Assembly (NCBI GenBank): GCA_017656295.1
Contig: JACDOC010000001.1
Span: 372,001 to 436,000, forward strand
Origin: Bacillus sp. (in: firmicutes)
Lineage (GTDB): Bacteria; Bacillota; Bacilli; Bacillales; JACDOC01
DNA length: 64,000 nt
Direction of reading: 5' to 3'
Below are positions 44,169 through 52,788 of this stretch, piece after piece. Numbering within the stretch: position 1 is the stretch's first letter; each line of letters begins with the position of its first letter. The translations under genes were made by a program, and so were the position numbers. The notes beneath the pieces are model-generated. The model had not been told where the DNA came from. It saw only the letters and a program-made list of their open reading frames with translations, and made no database searches.

Positions 44169-45146
44169 TTAGTTTTCTAAGAAATATTTTTCAATATCGT
44201 CTAACATTAAGTTAGCTGCTAATACACCACCAGCTGTATTCCAAATGGTGTCGCTTACTTTGTATACTTTTCCTTGTTTAGCCACATTTAAGTTTTGGAA
44301 TAATGGATCGTTAATCCAATCTTCTTCAACCTTTAAGGCTTCCCCGTCACCAGTTTCATAAGTGAAGTAGAAGAGAATGTCCCCATCCATTGCCGGGATG
44401 CGTTCTTTTGTTACGCCTTTTTCTGCAAAGTCATTAACGTCTTGTGATTCCGGGCGGGCAAAGCCTAATTGATCTAAAATCACGCCAGAGAAAGAGTCTT
44501 TATGGTAAATACGTACGTCACCAGCCAAGAAGCGTACGATGGAGACTTTCATATTTAATTTATCTCCTAATTTTTCCTTTAATTCTTCAATACGATTGTT
44601 GTATGCATTCATAACCTCTTGGCCTTTTTCTTCTTTATTAACAGCTTTTGCATATAGCATAAAGTTTTCTTTCCAGTCGCCTTTTAATGTTTCGGCAAAA
44701 ACAGTTGGAGCAATGGTACTTAATTGCTCATAAATTTGCTCTTGACGTAACTTGTTTCCAATAATTAAATCTGGTTTTAATGCTGCAATCGCTTCTAAGT
44801 TAGGTTCGCTCTCTGTACCAACATCTTTTACGCCTTCCATTTGATCTTTAATATGGTCATACCAAGGGTCTCCAGTCCAAGATTGAACCGCACCAACCGG
44901 TTTCACACCTAATGCTAATAAAGCTTCCGTTCCTTCGTTTGTTAAAATAACGACACGCTCTGGTGTACCTTTAATTTCTGTAGTACCCATCGCATGCTCA
45001 ACTGTGTAAGCAGTTGTTTCTTCCGTTTTTGCTTCATCTTTATTAGACTCCGTCTCTTCTTTTTGAGCGCCGCCGCAACCGGCAAGTACGAAGAGAAGAG
45101 CAAAAACAAGGGATGCTAAAAAAGTAAATTTATTTTGTTTATGCAT
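44169..45146 (-). CDS. Iron-siderophore ABC transporter substrate-binding lipoprotein (YfiY-like)
   Basis: 325 residues. A lipoprotein signal ends at FVLAGCGG with Cys24, so it is anchored outside the membrane. A linker rich in Glu/Lys/Thr precedes the class III binding domain (TPERVVILTNEGTEALLALGVKPVG near 61-85; LEAIAALKPDLIIGN near 116). The sequence resembles B. subtilis YfiY (schizokinen/arthrobactin), so hydroxamate-type siderophores are likely. It is divergent from its permease genes with several Fur boxes between. Confidence 0.92.
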   Translation of the reverse strand: MHKQNKFTFLASLVFALLFVLAGCGGAQKEETESNKDEAKTEETTAYTVEHAMGTTEIKGTPERVVILTNEGTEALLALGVKPVGAVQSWTGDPWYDHIKDQMEGVKDVGTESEPNLEAIAALKPDLIIGNKLRQEQIYEQLSTIAPTVFAETLKGDWKENFMLYAKAVNKEEKGQEVMNAYNNRIEELKEKLGDKLNMKVSIVRFLAGDVRIYHKDSFSGVILDQLGFARPESQDVNDFAEKGVTKERIPAMDGDILFYFTYETGDGEALKVEEDWINDPLFQNLNVAKQGKVYKVSDTIWNTAGGVLAANLMLDDIEKYFLEN

Positions 45147-45166
45147 TATGTATTCCCTCCATCATG

Positions 45167-45181
45167 TGATAATAATTTTCA
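45167..45181. promoter_or_regulatory. Fur box 1
   Basis: TGATAATAATTTTCA differs at one position from the 7-1-7 consensus TGATAATNATTATCA. It lies just upstream of the binding-protein gene. Confidence 0.75.
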
Positions 45182-45206
45182 TTTACGAATATGATAATAC
45201 TGCTAA

Positions 45207-45221
45207 TGAGAATCATTGTCA
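45207..45221. promoter_or_regulatory. Fur box 2
   Basis: TGAGAATCATTGTCA has two mismatches to the 7-1-7 Fur consensus. Confidence 0.7.
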
Positions 45222-45230
45222 ATATAAAAA

Positions 45231-45245
45231 TGAAAATGATTTTCA
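45231..45245. promoter_or_regulatory. Fur box 3
   Basis: TGAAAATGATTTTCA is a perfect 7-1-7 palindrome with two symmetric mismatches to the consensus. Confidence 0.75.
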
Positions 45246-45258
45246 ATATTATTGACAT

Positions 45259-45273
45259 TGATAGTCATTATTA
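45259..45273. promoter_or_regulatory. Fur box 4
   Basis: TGATAGTCATTATTA, two mismatches to the consensus, on the permease-gene side of the divergent region. Confidence 0.55.
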
Positions 45274-45322
45274 CATAGACTTAAAGTTGGAAACTTAATA
45301 ATTAAAGGAGAAGCTATCAAAC

Positions 45323-46327
45323 ATGGTTCTGAATACTACTGGGAGACGAACCGCAGGGTTGATCATTTTTTCTTTCTTATTAATAGGTTTTATGTGTATG
45401 AGCATTGTCTATGGCTATACCGATACAAGCTGGAAAACAGCTATTGAAGCTTTTACCAATCCTAATGGCTCGAACGAGCATATTATCATTGAAACCGTAC
45501 GGCTGCCAAGAGCACTGATTGCCGCCGCTGTTGGTGCGAGTTTGGCAATAGCGGGTGCGCTTATGCAAGCTCTGACGAAAAATCCACTTGCTTCACCAGG
45601 ATTATTCGGGATAAATGCGGGTGCAGGTTTTTTCATTGTATTATTTGTAAGTATATTTCATGTTAGTTCCTTACAAATGTTCACTTGGCTTGCATTTCTT
45701 GGTGCTGCGCTTGCGTCATTAATTGTATTTATCATTGGTTCTATCGGACGTGAGGGAATGACGCCGCTAAAGTTGACATTAGCTGGAGCTGCTGTAGCAG
45801 CATTATTTTCTTCCTTAACACAAGGTTTGTTAGTAGCAAATGAAACAGCGCTGGAGCAAGTGTTATTTTGGCTTGCAGGTTCCGTTTCTGGCAGAAAGCT
45901 TGAAATGTTAGTACCAGTATTACCATATTTGTTAATTGGATGGATTGCCTCTTTTGCTTTTGCACGAAAGGTGAACGTATTGACGATGGGCGATGATGTG
46001 GCAAAAGGGCTGGGGCAACGGACCGAGCTCGTTAAACTTGGGATTACTCTAATAGTAGTTTTATTAGCAGGGGGGGCTGTAGCAGTAGCCGGACCAATCG
46101 GATTTATCGGTATCGTTGTTCCTCATCTAGCTCGAGCATTAGTCGGAATTGATCATCGCTGGCTGCTTCCATATTGTGGTCTTCTAGGAGGAATTTTATT
46201 AATCGCAGCAGATATTGCGGCACGATACATCATTATGCCTCAGGAAGTGCCGGTTGGGGTAATGACGGCATTTATCGGTACGCCATTTTTCATCTATATT
46301 GCCCGTAGGGGGATATTAGCAAAATGA
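45323..46327 (+). CDS. Iron-siderophore ABC transporter permease (FecCD family, first subunit)
   Basis: 334 residues with about nine to ten membrane helices. Typical FecCD motifs are RLPRALIAAAVGASLAIAGALMQALTKNPLASPGLFGINAGA near 48-90 and the ATPase-coupling GPIGFIGIVVPHLAR near 254. The ATG follows AAAGGAGAAG. It resembles YfiZ and overlaps the second permease by four bases. Confidence 0.94.
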   Translation: MVLNTTGRRTAGLIIFSFLLIGFMCMSIVYGYTDTSWKTAIEAFTNPNGSNEHIIIETVRLPRALIAAAVGASLAIAGALMQALTKNPLASPGLFGINAGAGFFIVLFVSIFHVSSLQMFTWLAFLGAALASLIVFIIGSIGREGMTPLKLTLAGAAVAALFSSLTQGLLVANETALEQVLFWLAGSVSGRKLEMLVPVLPYLLIGWIASFAFARKVNVLTMGDDVAKGLGQRTELVKLGITLIVVLLAGGAVAVAGPIGFIGIVVPHLARALVGIDHRWLLPYCGLLGGILLIAADIAARYIIMPQEVPVGVMTAFIGTPFFIYIARRGILAK

Positions 46328-47376
46328 GAAAGTATATACCGTTTCGATTGGGAAATACCATTTCATTTTTAATAGATAAAAATGCATTAATTACTAGTTT
46401 CCTATTATTATTAGGTGTGTTAGTAACATTTATCATTAGTACAGGCAGCGGAGAAATGTATATTTCACCGTTAAAAGTGGTGAAGACGTTATTTGGAAAT
46501 GGGTCAGAAATGGAACAAATTGTCATATATTCATTTCGATTGCCACGAATCGTAACTGCTCTTTTAGTTGGAATGTCCTTAGCGGTAGCTGGTGCGATAC
46601 TGCAGGGAATGATTCGCAATCCATTAGCTTCACCAGATATTCTCGGGATGACTGCAGGAGCCTCCCTATTGGTAGTTCTCTTCTTTGCGATTTTTAGTGA
46701 TAAAAATAATTCTTTGATCATCAGTATACATTGGCTGCCGCTTGGAGCATTTATCGGCGCTACCATTGCCGCTATACTTGTATATATCCTTGCTTGGAAA
46801 AACGGGATTGTTCCGATGCGGCTTGTCTTAATCGGAATTGGTATAACTGCATTAATGCAAGCAGGTACAACCCTTTTTATGATACTGGGCCCGATCTATC
46901 GCGCAAGCCAAGCGAATATTTGGATTACCGGCACTGTATACGGAGCCACATGGAAAAATATTGCTATATTAGCGCCGTGGACGATTCTTCTTTTACTTAT
47001 TAGTTTTGTTTCTGCAAGAAAGCTGAACATTCAAGAGCTGGGAGATGAAATTGCGTTAGGAGCAGGTGTGTTGCTTCAAAGACAAAGAGTTTTCTTATTA
47101 TTGTTGAGTACGGCATTAACGGGCGGTGCAGTCGCTTTTGCAGGAGGAATCGGCTTTGTCGGTCTTATGGCACCTCACATGGCGAGGAGACTAGTAGGTT
47201 CATCGTTTGGGGCGTTGTTGCCTGTTTCCGCTCTTCTTGGTGCCATATTGGTAATGGCAGCTGATTTATTTGGGCGTACTTTATTTGCACCATTGGAAAT
47301 CCCGGCTGGTGTATTTACTGCGGCTATCGGCGCTCCATACTTTATTTATTTGCTTTATAAAAGCAGAAATTCATAG
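46324..47376 (+). CDS. Iron-siderophore ABC transporter permease (FecCD family, second subunit)
   Basis: 350 residues. Similar to the preceding permease but diverged: RLPRIVTALLVGMSLAVAGAILQGMIRNPLASPDILGMTAGA near 74-115 and GIGFVGLMAPHMARRLVG near 275. It resembles YfhA, the partner of YfiZ. The two permeases form the heteromeric channel for the upstream binding protein. Confidence 0.94.
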   Translation: MRKYIPFRLGNTISFLIDKNALITSFLLLLGVLVTFIISTGSGEMYISPLKVVKTLFGNGSEMEQIVIYSFRLPRIVTALLVGMSLAVAGAILQGMIRNPLASPDILGMTAGASLLVVLFFAIFSDKNNSLIISIHWLPLGAFIGATIAAILVYILAWKNGIVPMRLVLIGIGITALMQAGTTLFMILGPIYRASQANIWITGTVYGATWKNIAILAPWTILLLLISFVSARKLNIQELGDEIALGAGVLLQRQRVFLLLLSTALTGGAVAFAGGIGFVGLMAPHMARRLVGSSFGALLPVSALLGAILVMAADLFGRTLFAPLEIPAGVFTAAIGAPYFIYLLYKSRNS

Positions 47377-47391
47377 CGAGGTGCAAAACAA

Positions 47392-48204
47392 ATGGATGCT
47401 TTGGAAACGAAATCTCTTACATTGTCCTATGGAAATACGATCATCATTAATGAGCTCGACTTAAAAATTCCTAAAGGGGAAATCACCGTCTTTATTGGCG
47501 GAAATGGGTGCGGTAAATCGACATTGCTTCGTTCGTTAGCTCGACTTTTGAAGCCGATGAATGGCACCGTTCTGTTAGAGGGCAAAGAGATTAGTAAATT
47601 ATCAACGAGAGAAGTAGCGAAGAAATTGGCCATTCTTCCACAATCTCCTACAGCTCCAGAAGGATTGACGGTGCTGCAGCTTGTTAAACAAGGACGTTAT
47701 CCATATCAGAACTGGTTTAAACAATGGTCGGAAGATGACGAGAAAAAGGTACAATTTGCATTAGAAGTAACGGGTATGAAGGAATTGGCTGAACGACAAG
47801 TCGACTCGCTTTCTGGAGGACAACGCCAACGTGCTTGGATTGCCATGACTCTTGCACAAGATACAGACATTATTTTATTAGATGAACCAACTACTTATTT
47901 AGATATGACGCATCAAATCGAAATTCTTGATCTGTTATTTGAGCTAAACGAAAAAGAAAAGCGAACGATTATCATGGTGCTTCATGATTTAAATCTCGCT
48001 TGTCGTTATGCACATCATATTGTTGCGATTCGTGATAAAAAAATCTATGCTCAAGGCAAGCCTGAAGATATTATTACTTGTCAATTAGTAAAAGACGTAT
48101 TTCAAATGGACTGCCAAGTAACGCATGATCCGCTCTTTGGTACACCGTTATGTATTCCGTATGGTAGAGGAAGATGTATTTTACAAAAGGAAGGCGTTTC
48201 ATAG
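47392..48204 (+). CDS. Iron-siderophore ABC transporter ATPase (FecE/YusV-like)
   Basis: 270 residues. Walker [14 protein letters not shown] near 36-48, signature [13 protein letters not shown] near 140, and Walker [14 protein letters not shown] near 161, followed by the H-loop VLHDLN. B. subtilis yfiZ-yfhA lacks its own ATPase and borrows YusV; here the ATPase is encoded in the operon, making the importer self-contained. Confidence 0.95.
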   Translation: MDALETKSLTLSYGNTIIINELDLKIPKGEITVFIGGNGCGKSTLLRSLARLLKPMNGTVLLEGKEISKLSTREVAKKLAILPQSPTAPEGLTVLQLVKQGRYPYQNWFKQWSEDDEKKVQFALEVTGMKELAERQVDSLSGGQRQRAWIAMTLAQDTDIILLDEPTTYLDMTHQIEILDLLFELNEKEKRTIIMVLHDLNLACRYAHHIVAIRDKKIYAQGKPEDIITCQLVKDVFQMDCQVTHDPLFGTPLCIPYGRGRCILQKEGVS

Positions 48205-48956
48205 TGCTTATTTCAGAACAAGAAATAAAAGAACTAAAAAAATATCGTCTTTCGACCGATCGAAGTGATTCAGTATTATCTGTTCGCGCCGATCAATTGA
48301 TGAAACAAGACTCGTTGGCTGCATACTTAAGAATGGTGCAACAAAAAATGGATATTCCGAATTTACCTACCACAGCATCCATGTTGATGAAACGCTATAG
48401 CTTTTTAGTTGTCATGACACTTTATGCGATGTCCATCTGGGATAAACGGCTACATATTCAACCAGAGAATGTATGGTTAGAAACGGATGATGTATCAGAA
48501 AAATGGCTGCCTACATTTCGACTTGACAAGTTAGAATGCAGCCAGCTAGACTCCGATCGACAACAATGGCGCTGTGAAACAATCCGGATTCTCTTTGCAA
48601 ATCATATACATCCTCTGATTGAACTTCTCTTTCAGACAACAAAGCTGTCTAAGCTCATACTCTGGGAAAATGTAGCCATCTATGTTTTCTGGTTGTATGA
48701 AACCCTTTTAGCAGATGAACAATATACTCATATGACTGAAAAGCTTCTTGAAGACTTTCATTTTGTCATTCAAGAGGCACGAGGAGAACTTTTTGGGGGA
48801 TATCAAAACAATCCATTGTCACGTTTTTGGAAAGACAAAACTTATTCAATCCCCCACCAAAAAAACATTCGTATTCGTACAACCTGTTGTTTGTACTATC
48901 AAACAACTAAAGATGGCTCTCGTTGTTTATCTTGTCCGCTTCTGTGTAAATCCTAA
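48204..48956 (+). CDS. FhuF-like siderophore-iron reductase
   Basis: 250 residues from the GTG at 48204, which overlaps the ATPase stop by one base and follows AAGGAAGG. The C-terminal cysteine pattern C-C-x10-C-x2-C (TTCCLYY...GSRCLSCPLLC) is the [2Fe-2S] site of FhuF-type ferric reductases. These enzymes release iron from imported ferric hydroxamate siderophores in the cytoplasm. It is the last gene of the Fur-controlled operon and completes uptake with reduction. Confidence 0.85.
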   Translation: MLISEQEIKELKKYRLSTDRSDSVLSVRADQLMKQDSLAAYLRMVQQKMDIPNLPTTASMLMKRYSFLVVMTLYAMSIWDKRLHIQPENVWLETDDVSEKWLPTFRLDKLECSQLDSDRQQWRCETIRILFANHIHPLIELLFQTTKLSKLILWENVAIYVFWLYETLLADEQYTHMTEKLLEDFHFVIQEARGELFGGYQNNPLSRFWKDKTYSIPHQKNIRIRTTCCLYYQTTKDGSRCLSCPLLCKS

Positions 48957-49009
48957 AATGTTAAACATTCTAAGGTTGATGATTTAAATCGTATATGTAT
49001 ATTTAGTCA

Positions 49010-49258
49010 TCAGCACATTTTTTCACACCTGCTTTTCCGTTGCAGATAGCCATCTTCCAAATTTAACTCTCTATTTAACAAAAGTTCCATCTCTTCCAAA
49101 TCTTCTCGTAACACAACCGGGTCTTTGTCTGACCAGTTTACTTGATAGACAAAGTAGTAATCTTTAATGGGTCTAAAAACAACAACCGAATGAGGAAATT
49201 TGGAAAAATGTGCTTTAATATTGTATTTTCTTGTATACGTCCAATCTAACAATTCCAT
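49010..49258 (-). CDS. Hypothetical protein, 82 residues
   Basis: The open frame extends back to 49384, but that start lies inside the cydB terminator hairpin. The ATG at 49258 has AGGTGATG just upstream and gives 82 residues. The product is polar, tyrosine-rich in the first half (TYTRKYNIKAHF) and acidic in the second (REDLEEMELLLN), with no signal peptide or membrane segment. I do not recognise the family. It could depend on read-through from cydB or an unseen promoter. Confidence 0.5.
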   Translation of the reverse strand: MELLDWTYTRKYNIKAHFSKFPHSVVVFRPIKDYYFVYQVNWSDKDPVVLREDLEEMELLLNRELNLEDGYLQRKSRCEKMC

Positions 49259-49341
49259 ATCATCACCTATGTACATTTGTAGAGAATTTTTTGAGCCGAT
49301 GCAAGTAAAATTTGTTTTTATTAATTGTAGGTATGTAGATT

Positions 49342-49402
49342 CAAAGAAAAAAGGACTCTCTTTTGTTCGCCCATTGACTGACAAAAGAGAGTCCTTTTCT
49401 TA
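49342..49402 (-). terminator. Terminator of cydAB
   Basis: AAAAGGACTCTCTTTTGT and ACAAAAGAGAGTCCTTTT form an 18-bp perfect stem with a 14-base loop. A T run follows on the minus strand. Confidence 0.9.
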
Positions 49403-49405
49403 ATG

Positions 49406-50446
49406 TTACTTTTCTTTATTTGGATGCAAATACCGGCGATCTTTCATAAATAACCGCCAAAAATAGATAAATCCAGGAAACAAAATTGAAAAACCGACAA
49501 TATAGGTCACAAACAAAGCTCGAAATGTATTCGGATGAGTGAAGGCTGATTGAATCGTAATGTCGGGATAAATCATATACGGTAAATGAGCTTTTCCATA
49601 CGCATAGCTGGCGAAAAAATATTGCAATACAATTGCCACAACAGCTAGTCTCGGCCATCCCAATTGCTGTTTATTTTTCCGGGAAGGGAGAAACAAGGCT
49701 CCTCCAGCAATAAAAAACATCGCAACGGAAGCGAACAACCACGGCCAATAGTTCATCATCCCTTCGAAGAGCCACCGGGCTTCCACACGCATCGTGATCA
49801 TAATCAATATCGACATCACTAATGCCAATGGGCCAATGAGAAGAGCGTCCCGACGATATATGTTATACGCTTCTTGTTCATTCGCTTCATTGGAGTAATC
49901 CGCTAGTAAAAGGGAGGATAGAAACAGGGTGCTTGTGATCGCAAAACCAATAAACGCATATTCGTGGGGGCTTGTAAACAAATAATCTAAGCGAAGTCTA
50001 ACGATGCCGTTTACAGTTTCAATATAAGAACCATGTGTAATCGGTAAGACGCTGATGAGCAGGGCAGGAATAAGTAGCCCGCTTATGCCAGAGATATAGA
50101 CGAGTATTTTTTCATATTTTGGCGCCAAATGGGAAAACACAAGAAATGCGCTCCGAATCGCGAGCAATAATAAGATGATGCTACCCGGGATTAACAACAC
50201 CGTTCCAAGCGTATACGTCGCCCCCGGGAAAAAACTAACAAGGGCGACGACAATCGCGACAATAAATACATTGGTCACTTCCCATGTAGGAGATAAGTAA
50301 CGGTTAGCAATTTTCGTTGCATTTGTTTGCGGTCGATTCATATACAACATGGACCAAAAGCCAGCCCCGAAATCCATCGTGGCCATCACGGCGTAAATAA
50401 AAATAAATCCCCATAAAATTGAGATGGCAATCAGTTCATCCGTCAT
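49406..50446 (-). CDS. cydB: Cytochrome bd-type quinol oxidase subunit II
   Basis: 346 residues with about eight to nine membrane helices. The N-terminus ISILWGFIFIYAVMATMDFGAGFWSML is typical of CydB. It is encoded 12 bp after cydA. Similar to the YthB/CbdB branch of Bacillaceae. Together with CydA it forms a terminal oxidase that reduces oxygen without pumping protons. Confidence 0.9.
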   Translation of the reverse strand: MTDELIAISILWGFIFIYAVMATMDFGAGFWSMLYMNRPQTNATKIANRYLSPTWEVTNVFIVAIVVALVSFFPGATYTLGTVLLIPGSIILLLLAIRSAFLVFSHLAPKYEKILVYISGISGLLIPALLISVLPITHGSYIETVNGIVRLRLDYLFTSPHEYAFIGFAITSTLFLSSLLLADYSNEANEQEAYNIYRRDALLIGPLALVMSILIMITMRVEARWLFEGMMNYWPWLFASVAMFFIAGGALFLPSRKNKQQLGWPRLAVVAIVLQYFFASYAYGKAHLPYMIYPDITIQSAFTHPNTFRALFVTYIVGFSILFPGFIYFWRLFMKDRRYLHPNKEK

Positions 50447-50458
50447 AAGCTTCTCCTC

Positions 50459-51805
50459 CTATCCTTGTAGAGTTTGTTCCCTGTTTCCAAGCAATTCGTG
50501 TTCTAGAGCATGTCGTCGGAAATAACTATTGAGCACAAGGACAACAGCCACTAGTAAAAAGACGTAAATCGCCGTAAATAAAATAAAGAGTGTTCCTAAA
50601 TTGGTAGATTGGGTTACCGCTTCTTCCGTGGTCATCATGTGATAAATGACCCACGGTTGTCGACCTGTACAGGCAAACACCCAACCAAACTCAATCCCGA
50701 GCATTGCCAGCGGCCCTGCTGTGACGGCGGTCCACATAAACCATTTTGGAAAGTCGATTGTTTTACGAATTTTGTTCCATACAAAGCCGACGACGGAAAG
50801 AAGGAGAAGAAACATTCCAATACCAACCATTGCATTAAATAAAGTATGAACGATAAGTGGTGGCCACCATTCTTCCGGAAAATCATTCAGTCCCACTACA
50901 ACCGTATCGAAACTGTTTCCAGCCAAAAAGCTTAGTAGCCATGGAATTTCAATGCCCCATTTGACCGTTTGTGTTTCTCGGTCCGTAAACCCACCAATAA
51001 CGAGTGGAGCATGGGATTGTGTTTCAAACAAACCTTCCGCAGCCGCTAATTTTTCCGGTTGATATTCATGAAGCAATTGAGCGGACTCGTGTCCGTTAAT
51101 AGCTGTTAACAGAGAAAAAATTCCTCCGATTGTTAATCCGAGCATGAGCGCTTTTTTATGAAATAAACGAACGCGTTCTTGATGACGGCTTTTCAGCATT
51201 TTAAAGGCAGCAATTGAGGCAATCGCGAATGCTCCTGTCATATATGCGGAGACAACGACATGACCAGCAGTAACAAAAAAGCTTGGATTAAAAAACGCCT
51301 TCCAGGGGTCGACATCGACAATTTCCCCATTTTCGATACGAAAGCCGGTCGGTGTTCCTTCAAATGCATGGACGTTTGTAATTAAAATGGCAGATGCTAC
51401 GGCACCTATGGCGACGAACGTGACGCTCACGATGCGCATAGTTGGAGAAATCCTATCAGCTGCATAGACGTAAATGGACATAAATAGTGCTTCGATAAAA
51501 AAGGCATATATTTCAATCTGAAAAGGAAGCGACATCACTTTTCCGACAACTTCCATAAATCCAGGCCAAAGCAACGATAACTGCACACCAGCAATCGTTC
51601 CCGATGGAATTGCGATACCAAGAAGGATCGCTAACGCTTTTGTCCATCGATTTGCCATAAGGGCATAATCGCGATCTTTTGTTTTTTGATACATAAGCTC
51701 AGCAAATAAAATCATGAGCGGAATACCCACACCTAATGTTGCGAAAATAATATGAAACGCCATCGTCGTCCCAAACAAAGTTCTCGCCGTAAGAAGATGA
51801 TCCAT
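50459..51805 (-). CDS. cydA: Cytochrome bd-type quinol oxidase subunit I
   Basis: 448 residues from the ATG at 51805 (AAAGGTGGGG upstream). Heme ligands are in the N-terminal FHIIFATLGVG region (His near 18). The signature GRQPWVIYHMMTT is near 390. The periplasmic Q-loop between helices 6 and 7 is short, as in the cyanide-insensitive or YthA-like branch rather than the long-loop E. coli enzyme. No CydCD assembly transporter is in the window. Confidence 0.92.
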   Translation of the reverse strand: MDHLLTARTLFGTTMAFHIIFATLGVGIPLMILFAELMYQKTKDRDYALMANRWTKALAILLGIAIPSGTIAGVQLSLLWPGFMEVVGKVMSLPFQIEIYAFFIEALFMSIYVYAADRISPTMRIVSVTFVAIGAVASAILITNVHAFEGTPTGFRIENGEIVDVDPWKAFFNPSFFVTAGHVVVSAYMTGAFAIASIAAFKMLKSRHQERVRLFHKKALMLGLTIGGIFSLLTAINGHESAQLLHEYQPEKLAAAEGLFETQSHAPLVIGGFTDRETQTVKWGIEIPWLLSFLAGNSFDTVVVGLNDFPEEWWPPLIVHTLFNAMVGIGMFLLLLSVVGFVWNKIRKTIDFPKWFMWTAVTAGPLAMLGIEFGWVFACTGRQPWVIYHMMTTEEAVTQSTNLGTLFILFTAIYVFLLVAVVLVLNSYFRRHALEHELLGNREQTLQG

Positions 51806-51922
51806 GAATCCAATCCCCACCTTTCCCTTTTAACCAACATCGTATAGTAGTTTGACTTCAAAAAAGGGAAAATATGTATACGTCAAATGTTTTTAGCAAA
51901 AAAGGATAAAAAATCAAAAATA

Positions 51923-51964
51923 GGGACAGTCCCTCAGTACGTTAACGTACTGAGGGACTGTCCC
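51923..51964. terminator. Perfect 42-bp palindrome, probable terminator
   Basis: Positions 51923-51964 read identically on both strands, with GTTAAC at the centre and arms starting GGGACAGTCCCTCAGTACG. As RNA it folds into about 19 base pairs. On the minus strand it follows the repeat-protein stop codon by eight bases and is followed by TATTTTTGATTTTTT, so it can terminate that gene; it also separates it from cydA. Confidence 0.8.
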
Positions 51965-51972
51965 GCGATGCT

Positions 51973-52512
51973 TTAAAGGGATAAATTACTCTTTGTTTGA
52001 CCAATCGCACTAATAACAGCACCAATGGCTTGTATCCAGCTACCGATGAAGTCTAATGTTTGACCATTTTTCCCTTTTCGGTTAGCGTTTGTTGAGAGTG
52101 CTTGGAGTGAGTTTCCGATGGCTTGTAGTAAATTTCCGTATATAGCATACAGTCCATTGTATGATGGCTCCTGTTCTATGGCATATACAAATACAAGTCC
52201 TCCACCGAGAGCTTGAAGTAAATTTCCTTTTGTCGAAAGTTCTTTTTCTGTCGTTTCATGACCACTTAATAGTCCGATTAAAACGGTCGAATTACCAATG
52301 GACTGAATCATATTTCCAAGTTTATTTAAATTATATTTTTCTGCATCGGCTTCTAAGGCATTCCCAGTTGCTTGAAGCACATTTCCCAATATATCCAAAT
52401 CATTACGTGTAGCTTCACGAAGTGTTGTTGACGGAGTACTAGCAATGGCCGAAAGGATGGTACCGATTGCTTGAATCCAAGCACCAAACACAGCCTTTTC
52501 TTTGTTGTTCAT
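51973..52512 (-). CDS. Hydrophobic repeat protein built of six degenerate units
   Basis: 179 residues from the ATG at 52512 (AGGTGGTC upstream); earlier in-frame codons lack support. Six units of about 25-30 residues share the core G-(N/S/A)-x-(L/I)-Q-A-(I/L/T)-G-x-x-(L/I)-x-A: AWIQAIGTILSAI, GNVLQATGNALEA, GNMIQSIGNSTVL, GNLLQALGGGLVF, GNLLQAIGNSLQAL, SWIQAIGAVISAIG. The first and last are nearly the same. There is no signal peptide. It resembles the unexplained DUF6944-type repetitive proteins of Bacillaceae; that label is from memory and unverified. Confidence 0.8.
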   Translation of the reverse strand: MNNKEKAVFGAWIQAIGTILSAIASTPSTTLREATRNDLDILGNVLQATGNALEADAEKYNLNKLGNMIQSIGNSTVLIGLLSGHETTEKELSTKGNLLQALGGGLVFVYAIEQEPSYNGLYAIYGNLLQAIGNSLQALSTNANRKGKNGQTLDFIGSWIQAIGAVISAIGQTKSNLSL

Positions 52513-52752
52513 GAAAAGACCACCTGTCAAATCATTACACATCAGTGTATTCAATTAGACTGTGGTTGGTGAGCCTTTATTATCTGTACGGTAATGTATC
52601 TAAACTTCTTGAAAATACGTATTTAGTAGACATATCCATCCATTTTTTTGTGAAAAAATATCCTATCGGTGCATAACCAATTTTCAAAGTTTTTAAGAAA
52701 ATCGGAAACAACAAAGGAACGAAATATAAAATGTCATTTTAATATTAAATAG

Positions 52753-52779
52753 AGCCCTCTTGTAATGAGCAAGAGGGCT
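52753..52779 (-). terminator. Terminator of the two-component operon
   Basis: AGCCCTCTTG and CAAGAGGGCT form a perfect ten-base stem around seven bases, ten bases after the kinase stop codon. Confidence 0.8.
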
Positions 52780-52788
52780 AGACTTCCA

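Noticed and set aside
49259-49384. The first 42 codons of the hypothetical frame ending at 49010.
   Set aside because: They are encoded by the arms of the cydB terminator and upstream of the only plausible ribosome binding site.
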